Positions 29,952 through 40,638 of a stretch of 64,000 nt of DNA are shown here, one piece after another (the first letter of the stretch is position 1; every line of letters starts with the position of its first letter). Under the pieces are notes generated by a model, which ran no database searches, had not been told where the DNA came from, and was given only the letters and a program-made list of their open reading frames with translations. The position numbers were made by a program, and so were the translations under genes. Source of the stretch: Gautieria morchelliformis. Lineage: Eukaryota; Basidiomycota; Agaricomycetes; Gomphales; Gomphaceae. The DNA lies in the NCBI GenBank assembly GCA_015179125.1, contig WHVA01000174.1, positions 62,001 through 126,000 on the forward strand. Direction: 5' to 3'.

Positions 29952-32354
29952 ACGGCGTAAAAGCCCACTGCCTGCTAGATAGCGGCAGCGAAGGGGTACT
30001 GCTGTCCCCGATCACGGAGCTACAGGGATGAAGACATTCTCCCTGGAGCAACCAATCGCGCTGCAGCTAGCCTGCATAGGCAGCCGTTCCACGATCAACT
30101 ATGGAACGAACACGACCATCAAGTTTGGTCGCGGGACATACGACGAATACTTCGACGTAGCAAACGTCGAATATTACGACGCGATCTTAGGGACACCGTT
30201 CCTAAGGAGATTCGGCATAACCCTGGACTTCTCGAGCCCAGGGACGATCCGCAAGGGAAACGAGGTGATCCCCACGGGCAAGGTCTCATTCGACGACGAC
30301 GAATCGAAGAACGAGGACAAGGGGCCACGGGTGAGCAGAATCACCCAAGCGCCGACGCCGAACCTGGCTCATTGAAGCCAGGAGGACGAGTCGCGAGACG
30401 ACTCGTCCTCGAACTCACCCTACGGTCGTAGGGAGAGACGCTCTCACCTAACGGTGAAAGCGATGGGAAAGAGGAAAGCGGGCCCGTGCGCCGCGGGACC
30501 TAATAGACGCCAACAGCGCCTAATGGCTTCTAAGCCAACCACTACCATCATCCTCACGGATGATGACCTTCCTCGCCTCCGCGAGGAATGGATGGAAAGA
30601 ATCGCTGACCTAGTCAGTGGAATTCCATTAGAACTCCCGCCGCTGCGGGAGATCAACCATGAGATCAACCTCATCGATCCCAACAAGCACATGCGGTATC
30701 GACTACCGAAATGCCCCGAACACTTCCGAGAGGAACTGTCGGCAAAAATAGAACGATACACCACTGCAAAGTGGTGGATTCCGGCAGTAGCGCAGCAGGC
30801 AGTGCCCATGCTGTGTGTGCCGAAGAAGAACGGTACGTTGAGAACCGTCTTCGATCTGCGCCAGCAGAACGAAAACACGGTGAAGGACGTCACGCCCTTC
30901 CCGGATCAGGATATCATACGCAGCGACATGGCTCGCTGCCAATATCGAACTAAACTCGATATGTCAGAAGCATACGAGCAGATCCGGATCCATCCGGATC
31001 ACGTAGCAAAGACAGCCTTTGCCACGATCCTCGGCACCTTCAGGAGCCAGGTGATACAGATGGGGGACTGTAACGCCCCATCAACATTCCAACGGCTGAT
31101 GACAGCCATTTTCCGCGACTGCATAGGTCGCTTCGTCCATGTATACATGGATGACATCTTCATATTCTCGCTCTCAATACAAGAGCATGAAGAGCACCTC
31201 TACATCGTCTTTGACAGACTGAGGAAGAACCACCTCTTTCTGAGCAAGAAAAAGGTGGACCTCTACTCCATCCGAATGGAGTGCCTCGGCCATATGATCG
31301 ATGGCCGAGGGGTACATGCCGACGAGGATAAGATGCAACGCATCCGCGAGTGGCGCAGGCCACGGACGTTCAACGACGTCCAGCGTTTCCTCGGGCTCGT
31401 ACAGTATCTGGCACACTACATGCCGGATGTTAGCGCATATACCACCCCGCTATCGGGCTGTGCCGTAATAACCGTCCATTCGAATGGACGCCACTGCTCG
31501 ACAAATGCTGGCAAAGCATTAAGGCGTTGGCCTGTAAGGCCCCGATCCTGCGTCCAGTAGACGCAAGGTGCCCAGAGCCGATCTGGGTGATCACCGACGG
31601 ATCAAAAGCCGGCGTCGGTGCGGTCTACGGCCAAGGTCCTGACTGGAAAACTTGTCGACCGGCCGGCTTCTTGTCAAAGAAGTTCAGCGTTGCTCAGCAA
31701 CACTACCGGACTCACGAGCACGAGACTATCGCGGTGCTCGAGGCTCTCATGAAATGGGAGGACAAACTGCTGGGGCGAAGGTTCACCCTCGTCACAGACC
31801 ACAAGGGACTCGAGTACTTCGAGACCCAAAAGAGCCTATCTGACCGACAGGTCAGATGGTGGGAGTTTCTCTCACGGTTCAATTTCAACACCGTTCATGT
31901 TGACGGTGTAGAGAACAAGGTAGCGGACTGCCTGTCGCGCTACTACGAGAGTGACACGAGTGATGACAATCACCCGGACCACGTCTTCGTGAACGCGGAT
32001 GCGCGTCTAGATCCGGACGGTGAGTTATTGCCCACCGACCGGTATGTCGAGCTGCGAACAGCGGCGACAAGACGCTCTAAACGCCTCGCTGAGAAGACAG
32101 AGGCGAGAGTAACGGAAGCCGCCGCATTAAACGAGGGCTCACCAGAGCCCGCGCACGTCGCCGCGTCAAGCGACGACGACGATGACGTCAGAGCCATCGC
32201 CGCAGGGAATGACGGCGCACCCCTGCGCCGGATCGTTGAGCAAGGCGTAGACCTGTCTAAGGTCTACGAGACGCGTACCATAGGGACACCATGTTCACAA
32301 AGATCATGGCGCACCCGGACGCGCACCCGAGATTCGGGATCCGGGACGGGCTGA
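29935..32354 (+). pseudogene. Pol of element A: protease, reverse transcriptase, RNase H
   Basis: The aspartic protease active site appears as CLLDSGSEG at about 29970-29997, with a frame change afterwards; the protease fold continues in 30028-30375 (YYDAILGTPFL). Reverse transcriptase occupies 30454-31470, with LRTVFDLRQQN, TKLDMSEAYEQI and the catalytic box VYMDDIFIF at about 31140-31165. RNase H follows in another frame (31527-31950) with VITDGSKAG, HEHETIAVLEAL and VTDHKGLEYF. These are the usual Ty3/gypsy domains in order. Loss of a continuous frame between protease, RT and RNase H makes a functional polyprotein unlikely. Confidence 0.87.
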
Positions 32355-33246
32355 TCTGGACTAAGAATCAGCTCAAAAGAGACGTCATTGCCGTCCCCCG
32401 CTCTGTTCTTCAAGGGGGAAGGAGGCTGATCGAAATTATCATCGATCGGGCACATCAGATAGTCGGCCACTACGGCCATCTGAAGACTTCGAACTACGTT
32501 CAAGAGCATATTGGTGGCCGGGCATGAGCCCAGACATAGAAGCGTTCTGCACATCGTGCGCGAGGTGTCAGATGACGAAAACCGGGCCACAACGGCCCAA
32601 AGGCCTACTACACAGCCTACCCATTCCGGATAGGCCGTGGCAGTCGATTGGCATCGACTTCATGGGGCCCCTGCCCAAGTCCAACACTGTGACTACCTGA
32701 TGGTAGTCATCGACCGACTAACGTCGCTCGTACACCTCGTGCCAACCACGACGAGCGTGTCAGCCAAGGGAGTAGCCTGGCTGTTTCTGAAAGAGGTCAT
32801 CCGACTACACGGAGTTCCCGACTCCATCGTCTCGGACAGAGACCGAAGTTCACATGATCTTCTGGCGTGAACTTAGTGACTCATGGGGACTAAGCTCCTC
32901 ATGTCAACTGCCTTCCATCCCAAACGGATGGAGCCACCAAGCGGGCAACCCCTCGATCGGCCAGATATTGCGTGCGGTCGTCAGAGACGATCAGAAGGAT
33001 TGGGCATTGAAATGCCCAATGGTTGAGGTCTCCCTCAACAGCAACGTCAGCGTGACCACAGGGTTCGCACCTTTCGAGCTTCACCGTCGCACACCATCAA
33101 CGACCCCGCCTTCAGCGGCGGGTAGCACAGATCGAGGCCCAGTACATCGGGCCTGGCGTGGCCCTGCCTCCACCGGTGGGGACAGTTCACCCTCCCTACC
33201 CGGGGGAGGGAGTGATCATACCACTCGGAGACCCACCGATCTCTGA
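32291..33246 (+). pseudogene. Integrase of element A
   Basis: The zinc-binding HH-CC module is split over frames (AHQIVGHYGHLKT, then CTSCARCQMTK near 32545-32575). The core domain follows with IGIDFMGPLP (first Asp), VVIDRLTSLVHLV and VPDSIVSDRD (second Asp). The continuation near 32900-33080 resembles the third-Glu region (VEVSLNSNVSVTTGFAPFEL) but in a shifted frame. The order and motifs are diagnostic for a gypsy integrase; several indels interrupt it. Confidence 0.78.
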
Positions 33247-33360
33247 GACGGGCCTCCTCCACGGCCGGTAGGAAAGGCCCAACAGCGTTGTACTCAATGG
33301 TATGACGTCTGCCCGCTCGATGACCCACGCTTCGTCGAACTCATAGCGTGGGCAAAAGAA

Positions 33361-34233
33361 ATGCCGCAGCTCGCGCGTACGTGCAAGATGATCGGCGTAT
33401 TCAAACGCATCGAGCGCGAACAATGCGCTCGCAATCCCAAAAGGGATTGTCTCGTGATAGCGGGTGGTACCCCGCACGACATCGTGGCCATCCTGAAGGG
33501 TTGGATACACAACCCTGAAGGGATCCCATCCGCCATCCGTGACAACGCGGACGGCACCTTCAACCTAGAAGACATGGACGTCTGGATGTGGTTGAAGGCC
33601 CTCGCGCCCCGGGTCAAAGGGGTCGCATCACCGCTCAGGGCGAGGCTACTCGACCTCTTCGGCTCGACAGACCAATGGTCGAGCCTCGTCGACGCCAGGG
33701 AAGTGCTGATGCCTCAGAGCACCACCCTGCGGCTCTCAATCACGGGCCCATTCCCTGTGGAGGGTCGAGCCGGCCCCGACATCCCACTCGCGGAGATCAC
33801 GAGATGGTTGGCCCGCTACGCGGGAGTCACTCGCGAGCGAGCGGCGCGCATTGAACATTATGTTCAATGCAGCATCACCGCCACGGCATTCAGTGCCGCC
33901 GCCCGCGAGGGCCAACAAAAGGTCATCGAGACCAGCCACGTGAGGGCCGCGGTGCCGCGACCCCTCGCTCATGCCCAGCTCGACCGAGAGCTGGCGCGCT
34001 TCCGGCCCCCTCCTCAAACTGAGGACCCGGCCGTTGAGGCCATGCTCCGCGAGGACACGGGCCCCAGCACCCAAGCGGAGACTGCCGCTAGTGGTGAGGC
34101 TGACCAGCCTCACCCAATCACCACCGATGACGCGGAGGTGCCCCCGGAGGGGTCACGTGCTCCTCTGGCCCCGTACGACGATGACGTCATCATATCGGCC
34201 ACTCTAGAGGACTCCCTCATGGACGACCTCTAG
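33361..34233 (+). CDS. Extra sense-strand ORF between integrase and 3' LTR of element A
   Basis: A continuous open frame of about 290 codons (MPQLARTCKMIGVFKRIERE...) ends just upstream of the polypurine tract. The N-terminal half is basic and contains VIAGGTPHDIVAILKGW and EDMDVWMWLKALAPR; the middle is helical with an Arg-rich stretch; the C-terminus is acidic (DDDVIISATLEDSLMDDL). I recognise no envelope-like membrane segment, chromodomain or zinc motif. It is the longest intact frame of the element together with RT, so it may be a real accessory product. It carries many of the perfect hairpins, including a 23-base palindrome at 33848-33870. Function unknown. Confidence 0.55.
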   Translation: MPQLARTCKMIGVFKRIEREQCARNPKRDCLVIAGGTPHDIVAILKGWIHNPEGIPSAIRDNADGTFNLEDMDVWMWLKALAPRVKGVASPLRARLLDLFGSTDQWSSLVDAREVLMPQSTTLRLSITGPFPVEGRAGPDIPLAEITRWLARYAGVTRERAARIEHYVQCSITATAFSAAAREGQQKVIETSHVRAAVPRPLAHAQLDRELARFRPPPQTEDPAVEAMLREDTGPSTQAETAASGEADQPHPITTDDAEVPPEGSRAPLAPYDDDVIISATLEDSLMDDL

Positions 34234-34275
34234 GAGTAGTAGTTAACCCCTATAGTTATCTATAGAGGGGGAGGG

Positions 34276-34488
34276 TGTAAATAACCCATGTATCTACATA
34301 TACATTAGTTATTACATAATCCCAGTGGGCCCCTTAGGGACCCACTGTATAGTTTATGCGTGGGAACCGGCTAGCGGTCCCCATCGCATCTTACCCTTAC
34401 ACTGTCACTACGTAGCATCAGAATACCACACATTGGTCAAGTTCTGTTGTGCTCTTGTGACTTAAGGCTTAAGATAGATATCTTTACA
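34276..34488 (+). repeat. 3' LTR of element A
   Basis: 213 bases, preceded by a polypurine tract; it matches the 5' LTR with a few substitutions and small indels. Confidence 0.93.
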
Positions 34489-34554
34489 GCATGGCAGCCA
34501 CATCTGATATTATAAGAATTATAGTACATCGCATTGCTTCGGCATACACTTTCC

Positions 34555-35407
34555 AGGAAAAGGGACAAAACTGTGACAAATGCAGCTGGCAGGGGCAAAA
34601 AGAAGAAAGCTCGTATTCAGGACTTGAACGCCAATTCTGACACTGAAGGATCTGAGATCGAAGAGCATGGCCTACCGACAAAACGGGAAAGGGATTTCAT
34701 GGAGGCGTTGAAGACAGAGTATTCAAACTGTGGCAAACCGGCATGTGCTTCAAAAGTCTGCAAACTGAATAAGAACAGAGAGCACACGCATTTATCATGG
34801 TGCCAACTCCAGTCCTGGGTAACAGCCTTGGTGAGTACAACCTTTGCATTTATATGTATTACTCGCTGCTAATAATGCGAATTTAGGTTTCTAACATTCA
34901 CGGGGTCACTCTGAAAGTTCCTCCAAACAACTTCACTTTGAAGATTTCCATTATCGCAAAGACTCTATTCAAAAAGAGAAGACCGATGAAGGGTCAACGG
35001 CGAACCTGCCCGGCGCAGCATTGGGTCTTCAAGGATCATTTCCTATGATGATGTTCCCACCAATTGACTATCGAATGTTTGCTCAGAACATGGTCCTGAA
35101 CCACCCTGTTACTCCAGTCAATCCTGACAAGAGACCGGAACAGTTGACCCCTGCGACTCCCGGTGACATCGCTTACCCAAGCATTGAAGAGTTTCTTGAC
35201 GATGTCCGTAATTGGCCTGAGGCTAGGGAGCGGAACATTGATGAATTCAAAGGTAAATTTGAAGCAAACAATGTTTACTTCCTAAATGAACTGAAGGAGG
35301 TGACGGCTGATGTGCTCATGGCCAACATCGGGATGTCATGGGGTGATGCGAATTTCATCAAAGGAGCGGCTAGAAAGGCTATACGGAAGCTTGCTAAGAA
35401 GGTGTGA
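34555..35407 (+). pseudogene. Truncated, frameshifted gene with C-terminal SAM-like helical domain
   Basis: An acceptor (tttccag) at about 34555 opens a frame with a basic stretch (GRGKKKKARIQ), KRERDFMEALKTEYSNC and a Cys-rich segment (CGKPACASKVCKLN), ending at donor 34831. Exon 2 (from 34887) reads VSNIHGVTLKVPPNN, after which the protein-like frame switches by one base to HFEDFHYRKDSIQKEK and continues to TGA at 35405. The C-terminal about 70 residues (YPSIEEFLDDV...IRKLAKKV) look like a SAM-type five-helix bundle. The 5' exons are missing, and the element A LTR ends only about 65 bases upstream, so the gene seems to have been cut by, or lost next to, the retrotransposon. This family is often seen near transposons in mushrooms; function unknown. 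Confidence 0.6.
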
Positions 35408-35715
35408 GAGAGAGGGAGGCAAGCAGAATTATGCCAGTAGGACACAATAATTAGATTTACTATATACATCAAAAAGAACAATTTAGAGAATTATGGATAT
35501 TTGAGATCGGCGGCCTTAGTACCGTCTGAGGCAGCGCATGGCACATTATTGGTATTTAACCTTGAGGCCGCTACCACCAACACACCGCAAGAATGTAGAT
35601 GGTTCACTTGTCACGTGACTTGTCCGCATGTTGACAACAGCTCTGCCTCTCAGACTCGCACAACATAGTTCTTTACTTGTTGTCTGCCTCTAATTCTCGA
35701 TATTTGTTATTCCAG

Positions 35716-37992
35716 ATGCCATCAACACCGCCCCAATCTCTCAAGCTTCCGTTGATGACGAGCACACCATATAGCGTCAGTTCCAGTAAATCTCATGAAT
35801 CACACATTCGGACCCAGGATGATTTGAAAAAGCTGATGAAGGGCGAGTTCTCCGGTGCGATATTCGAGAGTAATTCTCTGCTTGAAGAGCACTGTCGGGC
35901 AGATCAAAAAATTGTCGACACTGTCCTATCCAAACTGAAACCTGGCGTGTTCTGGGACAGCCCAACCGACACTTTCAAGGAATGGCCCAGCCGCACTGGT
36001 CCAGAAAGCGCTCATTATGCGCCGTTGGAGTGGTTACTCAACCAGATTCTGTCCATCTCCTCCCAAAAGCTGCCAAATGGCAATATCCACCGAGGTCTTC
36101 AGTTTTACGTGTATGGTCGGGAAATGGCTGAAGGACTTGACACAGACTCCCCCTAAAACCAGACCTTGTTGGTTGTCAGTCTGTTGGTGGGAGCCGAGGC
36201 TCGAAGCCGAAGCTCTCATGGAACGAGGCTGAAATTTGCGTAGAGGTGAAGAATAACTGGCCTGGTTTGATCCTGCAGTCAAGCACGTACGTGCGCTGTA
36301 TGTTCACACACCGATTGGATAGACTCTTCGTCACTGTTATCCATTTCAACAACGCAACAATGGGGGTGCGCTTTGGATTTTATTCTTGCATGGGTCTGGT
36401 TGTTATGCCGGAACTTGAGGGAGGCTTTAAAGGATTTGTCCGCGGAGTGGTTGGGATTAATTCTTGGACCGACACAAACCACGCTGGAATCAATACTACT
36501 CGTACCATCACAGACATTGCAATTCCCAAGAGGGGTATATTCAAGATTTCGAAAACACTTTGTGACCGACGTTGCGTTCGCGGATGAGCAACGCGTGTGT
36601 ATCTTTTGGTCAAGAAGGGTGCGTTTTGACGTTTAGAGATCTGGGCCAGTAGTTAACAATTGGGTTTGAAGGTGCAACCACCACCGATGGTTCTCCCGCT
36701 CAACCTCCGTCCACTCACCGGTATAACTTACGAAGTCACCAACCCCCGCGTTCTCAGCCTGGAAAAGAGACTGATGGTCGAGAACCCTTGAGGTTGAAGG
36801 GAGGCATATCTTTTCTCTTGCCGGACACTGTCATTCTGAAAGATTAATGGCCATTGAAAACCCAAAACGAAGAAGGCACAATGTTTCGAGCGTTATCGGG
36901 CGGATTTGGACTGCCAGACATCCTTGCCTCATACTCTGTCAAGGACGGAATGGATAAGCTCATACCTGATGATGCAACGTATTGGCCCATGTGTGTGCCA
37001 GAGCCATATGCCGGGGTTAGGCCTGACGAACGAATACATTTGCGATCTGTTTTTGAGACCCGAGGGACGTCACTGCGAGCTGCACAAAGTCCTCGATTGC
37101 TTGTGCGTTGCATAGTGCACGCCATGTTGGGTATGTGAACGAAGAGGGCATTGGACATGATTTACCTATAATGGTGATTGACAGGGCATTTTGGGCTGTT
37201 TAAGAACGGCTGGTTGCACTGCGACGTAAGCGTCGGGAACATCATGCTGATGGATGAAGCTGAGCGGTCGCCTGTGGCAGAGTACGTACCGTCTTTCACA
37301 TCAGTCCTTTCATTTTTTTATGTTTGCTTCAGTTTTGCCGTGACTCGAGAAGGTACTAGATGTGTGGGATTCATATGCGATGGGGACCAGGCGATTTGTT
37401 GGATGGATCAGAAGCGGGAATTAGCAAAGCATCGCTCGGTGGGTCTTTAGTTGTTGTGTGCAGCTTGTGATTTACATGGTTCTAGGGTACGCTGCCTTTC
37501 ATGTCTCAGGCACTGATTGTTGCTTGGGACTCTGGAATGCAAGTTGTGCACCAAGTAATTGATGACCTGGAGTCATTTATATGGGTTTTATTTTGGTTGA
37601 TTCTGGAGATTCTGGAGACCAAGGGGGCACTCACGCTACTAGAACAGAATTACCGTCAAACGATGCTCTCCGACGAGTTACCTGTGTTACAAGCTAGGGG
37701 AAGTTTCCTTGATAGGTTAAAGCAACAGGATGCCACGAAAAACTTCTCCACGGGCTTGAAGCCATTCTCCAAACTCTTGATTCAATGGTTAACGCTTTCT
37801 CGGGAGACTGCTCTGGAATGGCTGAAACCAGACTTCGTTAAGGTCGTATTTTCGGACGCCGATGAGTACACTTTACAGGCCACCAAGCCATACAGGCAGT
37901 ATGTAACGATTGGGCTTGAATCTCTTTCAGACCTGCCAGAGAGTTGGGATTATGTTAATGAGGGGGAAATTACAGGTGAAGAGAGAGGATGA
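35716..37992 (+). pseudogene. FunK1-type fungal protein kinase, probably frameshifted
   Basis: The N-terminal region (from MPSTPPQSLKLP) with EHCRADQKIVDTVLSKL and AHYAPLEWLLNQIL, then VEVKNNWPGLILQ, matches the layout of the fungal-type protein kinase family (FunK1), expanded in mushrooms. The kinase core is seen at about 37190-37260 with GWLHCDVSVGNIMLMDE, the family's version of the catalytic loop, and GTLPFMSQALI near 37485. The gene is split by short introns. At about 36150 the frame shifts by one base within a CCCCC run: DTDSP stops at TAA, while the next frame continues LKPDLVG, which is the expected continuation. This could be a true mutation or a homopolymer error. Exon edges between 36600 and 37150 were not resolved. 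Confidence 0.75.
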
Positions 37993-38183
37993 GCTGGGAA
38001 AGACCGCATGTAATGCATGACATATAATATTATGAGATCCTGTAGCCACTGTAGGAAGAGTGGGCACTTACAATGAGTACTTTTTGCACTAATAAGTGAT
38101 GTTTACCAATATCATCCATCACATTGCAGATAATTTTCAACATTCTGACAACAAAAAAATTACATTACAGTAGTACAACTGCA

Positions 38184-39389
38184 CTACAGATAGCCACAGT
38201 CCTTCATCCACCCTCGCACATGTCTGCGTGTAATCCGATCCAGTGCCTCGTAGAGAAACATGAATAGCTCAGCCCTCTCCTTACTTGCAACACATGCATG
38301 GAACTCGGCACCATGACGTCTGAGGTGAGCTTTGATGAAGGAGAATGATTCTTTGATCGGGTTGATATCGGGCGAGTACGGTGGAAGATACATCAGTTTG
38401 ATTCCTCTGCAAATGCAAGATTAGACACTAGTGAAAACAGTTTATAATGGTAAAAACCTTTGGGCACATAAGAGTGAGACCTCAGGTATGTGGTGAATGG
38501 CGCAGTTATCCATAACAAGAACACTCTGTGGTGCCGGGTAAGGGCTCATTACCTCTAAAAGGCCCTTCAGAAACCCAAGGAACTCTGGACCGTCGTATGC
38601 CCCTAATTTGATATGGCTACAGATGATTCCATCTTGTGAGAGCGCTGGAAGGATTGAAAATCTGAGTGGATATTAGCGATACAATAATGGAGGCCTGTGC
38701 ACAAATCGTTACCTTTCGCCCCTTTGGAAACGTGCTCGCACTCGAGGCCTACATCCCTTGTAAGCCCATCCCATTAGTCTATACGTTGTGCGAAGGTCAA
38801 TTGCGCTTTCATCTGTGAAAACCAAACGGTCCGGTGGTTCACTACCAATACGAAACTGGAAAGCAGTCCGCGAGGCTTCACAGCGCTCTGCGGCTGCCCG
38901 TGAAAGCTGGATTGGAGACAAATATAAAGGTTGTCATTCTTCAAGGATTTAATGACTCACTTTCTTTCTTTGCAAGCCAAGATGTTGAAGCGTCCTCCAG
39001 ACAGTTGATATACTTACTAAAATACCATGCTGCACCTCTAGCTCTTCGACAAGCTCATTGAGGTAAAGATCGGGCGAGCGTTCAAGAAGCGCAAGAAGAA
39101 ACTGCTATAAAATAAAATAAGCTACAGCTAAACACAGACATGAATTACTTACTTCACTCTGAGCTGAGGTCATTTTTGACCCATGAGATAGCCGCTTTGG
39201 CTCTGCCACGACGTCTCCAACATCCCACCAGAGTTTGATTGTGCGCTGAACTACACCTAGTGACATATCGAGGTCAATTGCAATATCGGTTGATTTCTTG
39301 TTGAGCTTGAATTTTTGGTGTATAACACGATCCCGCAGATCCTTGCTGTACATGTGATGAACAGGTTTAGGGTTGCCAGGGCGAGGCAT
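38184..39389 (-). CDS. Tc1/mariner-like transposase with four introns
   Basis: Five exons: complement(39153-39389, 38961-39104, 38713-38906, 38458-38661, 38184-38406), 333 residues, all phases closing. The start MPRPGNPKPVHHMYS was preferred over an upstream frame start. The N-terminus carries a helix-turn-helix (SKDLRDRVIHQKF...DIDLDMS-like) and a second HTH (LLERSPDLYLNELVEELE). The catalytic core shows VFTDESAI (first Asp), VLVMDNCAIHH (second Asp) and YLPPYSPDINPIKESF. The canonical third acidic residue after NPI is Lys here, with Glu one position later. No terminal inverted repeats or TA duplications were found around it, so it could be an immobile or domesticated copy. Confidence 0.87.
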
Positions 39390-40638
39390 ATGAGCGATGG
39401 TGTGGGTAGCACATACAAGAAGAATGGAAGTTCCTGAAACATACACCCTGACCAAGAATTCTATGACATGAATCGTGCGACAGCATTTGCACCCTTACTC
39501 CCAATGCTGAACCCCAACTTGAGTGTAATTTTCAGGTGTCGAATGGCCACTATCCCGTTTTTATTGGTGAGTTTGCTACTTATGCTTACTTTACATCCTC
39601 ACTGAAAGGGATGTCACGCGTCCCAACTACAAGTCCACCATTGTGACTTGAAGCACCCCTTCTACTCGTACAAGCACGAGCAGTTCCTTCCTGTTGTCCA
39701 CCCACACCCCAACCGACCGTGGCTCCATCACTCCTACCCTCAACACCCTTGCGATGACCACCGCCACGTCCCGCACCTCCATGTGCTACCACAACACCAA
39801 CCACGGCGACGCCCTCGCACGCCTCGAGGGCCGCCAGCCCAGTCGTGTCACGTCCGCCCTCCCGTCCCTCTACCGGCTGCCGTTTGGGCCGGTATCCCCC
39901 ATGTCCCCTGCGTGGAGTCCCCTGGGTGTCAAAGTGTGTTGACGCCCCCACACCCTGCTAACTGTATGCCCAGTCTCCTCACGATGAGCTCCGTGTCGTC
40001 CGTGCTGCAATCGCACCTGCACCCGTACCTGCACCAGCACCCGCACCTGCACCTGCACCCCATCCGCACCGCACCTGCACCTGCACCCGCATCCACACCC
40101 GCACCCGCCGCTGCCTGCTCCCCCACCACCCCGTCCTCCTACACCAGCTCGCCCACCCCAGCACCTCCGCGCGTCTCACCCCACCGCATATGTGTGCGCC
40201 CCCGTGGTTTCCGAGCTCAAGAACGTGTCAGGATTGGCGAAGTTGCCTTATGGTGCATTGGCACTCGGTGCAGAAGGGATCAAAGATGCTATTACGAACT
40301 TTGATGATGCGTATGTTCCACGTTATATGATCCCTCAGATTTTCGGGGCTTATGCTACACAGGAGGAAATCCGACATTGAGAATGAACACCTACCGTCAG
40401 ATCTCACTGATCCAATGTCAGAAGAAGCTAAGCCCTTCCTCTCCAATACTATGACATCCTCTTCTGGAGATTCTCCTGTAGTGGGTTCTCACCATTAGTA
40501 CAAAGTAGCAAACAAAATTAAAACCTGCATTGAACTACATACAGTAAGCTAAGCTTGACATTGTTCCCCCCTCAGCACCCAAAATGCAAAATAGAAAATG
40601 CTTGTTTTATTCGGATTTTTTAGTTCTATGCCCTAGCT
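39390..40638. other. Region with coding-like fragments and a C-rich minisatellite, unresolved
   Basis: Between the transposase gene and the copia fragment. Plus-strand frames at 39648-40304 are driven by a Pro/His/Cys-rich low-complexity tract. A frame at 40192-40380 (KLPYGALALGAEGIKDAIT, YVPRYMIPQIFG), followed in another frame by a short Ser/Pro-rich tail to about 40499, looks protein-like but was not recognised. No exon model is proposed. Confidence 0.4.
40008..40125. repeat. CACCTG/CACCCG minisatellite
   Basis: Imperfect tandem hexamers (cacctg, caccag, cacccg) run for roughly 115 bases. Both strands give long repetitive frames that are not believed to be genes. Confidence 0.85.

Larger units (their letters stand above)
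26916..34488 (+). mobile_element. Ty3/gypsy LTR retrotransposon A (degenerate, hairpin-rich)
   Basis: A 7.6-kb element bounded by two LTRs that begin TGTAAATAACCC and end TCTTTACA (26916-27129 and 34276-34488). Internal order is gag, CCHC knuckle, protease, reverse transcriptase, RNase H, integrase, then an extra sense ORF. A polypurine tract (agagggggaggg) directly precedes the 3' LTR. Coding frames shift several times, so it is probably not autonomous. The flanking pentamers (tatca on the left, gcatg on the right) do not match, so no target-site duplication survives. The coding region has an exceptional density of short perfect inverted repeats (see findings). Confidence 0.93.

Noticed and set aside
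38030..39610. Terminal inverted repeats expected around the Tc1-like transposase
   Set aside because: Compared about 150 bases on each side in inverse orientation and saw no convincing match.
39648..40304. 218-codon frame with His/Pro/Cys repeats
   Set aside because: Produced by the CACCTG minisatellite; no conserved part.
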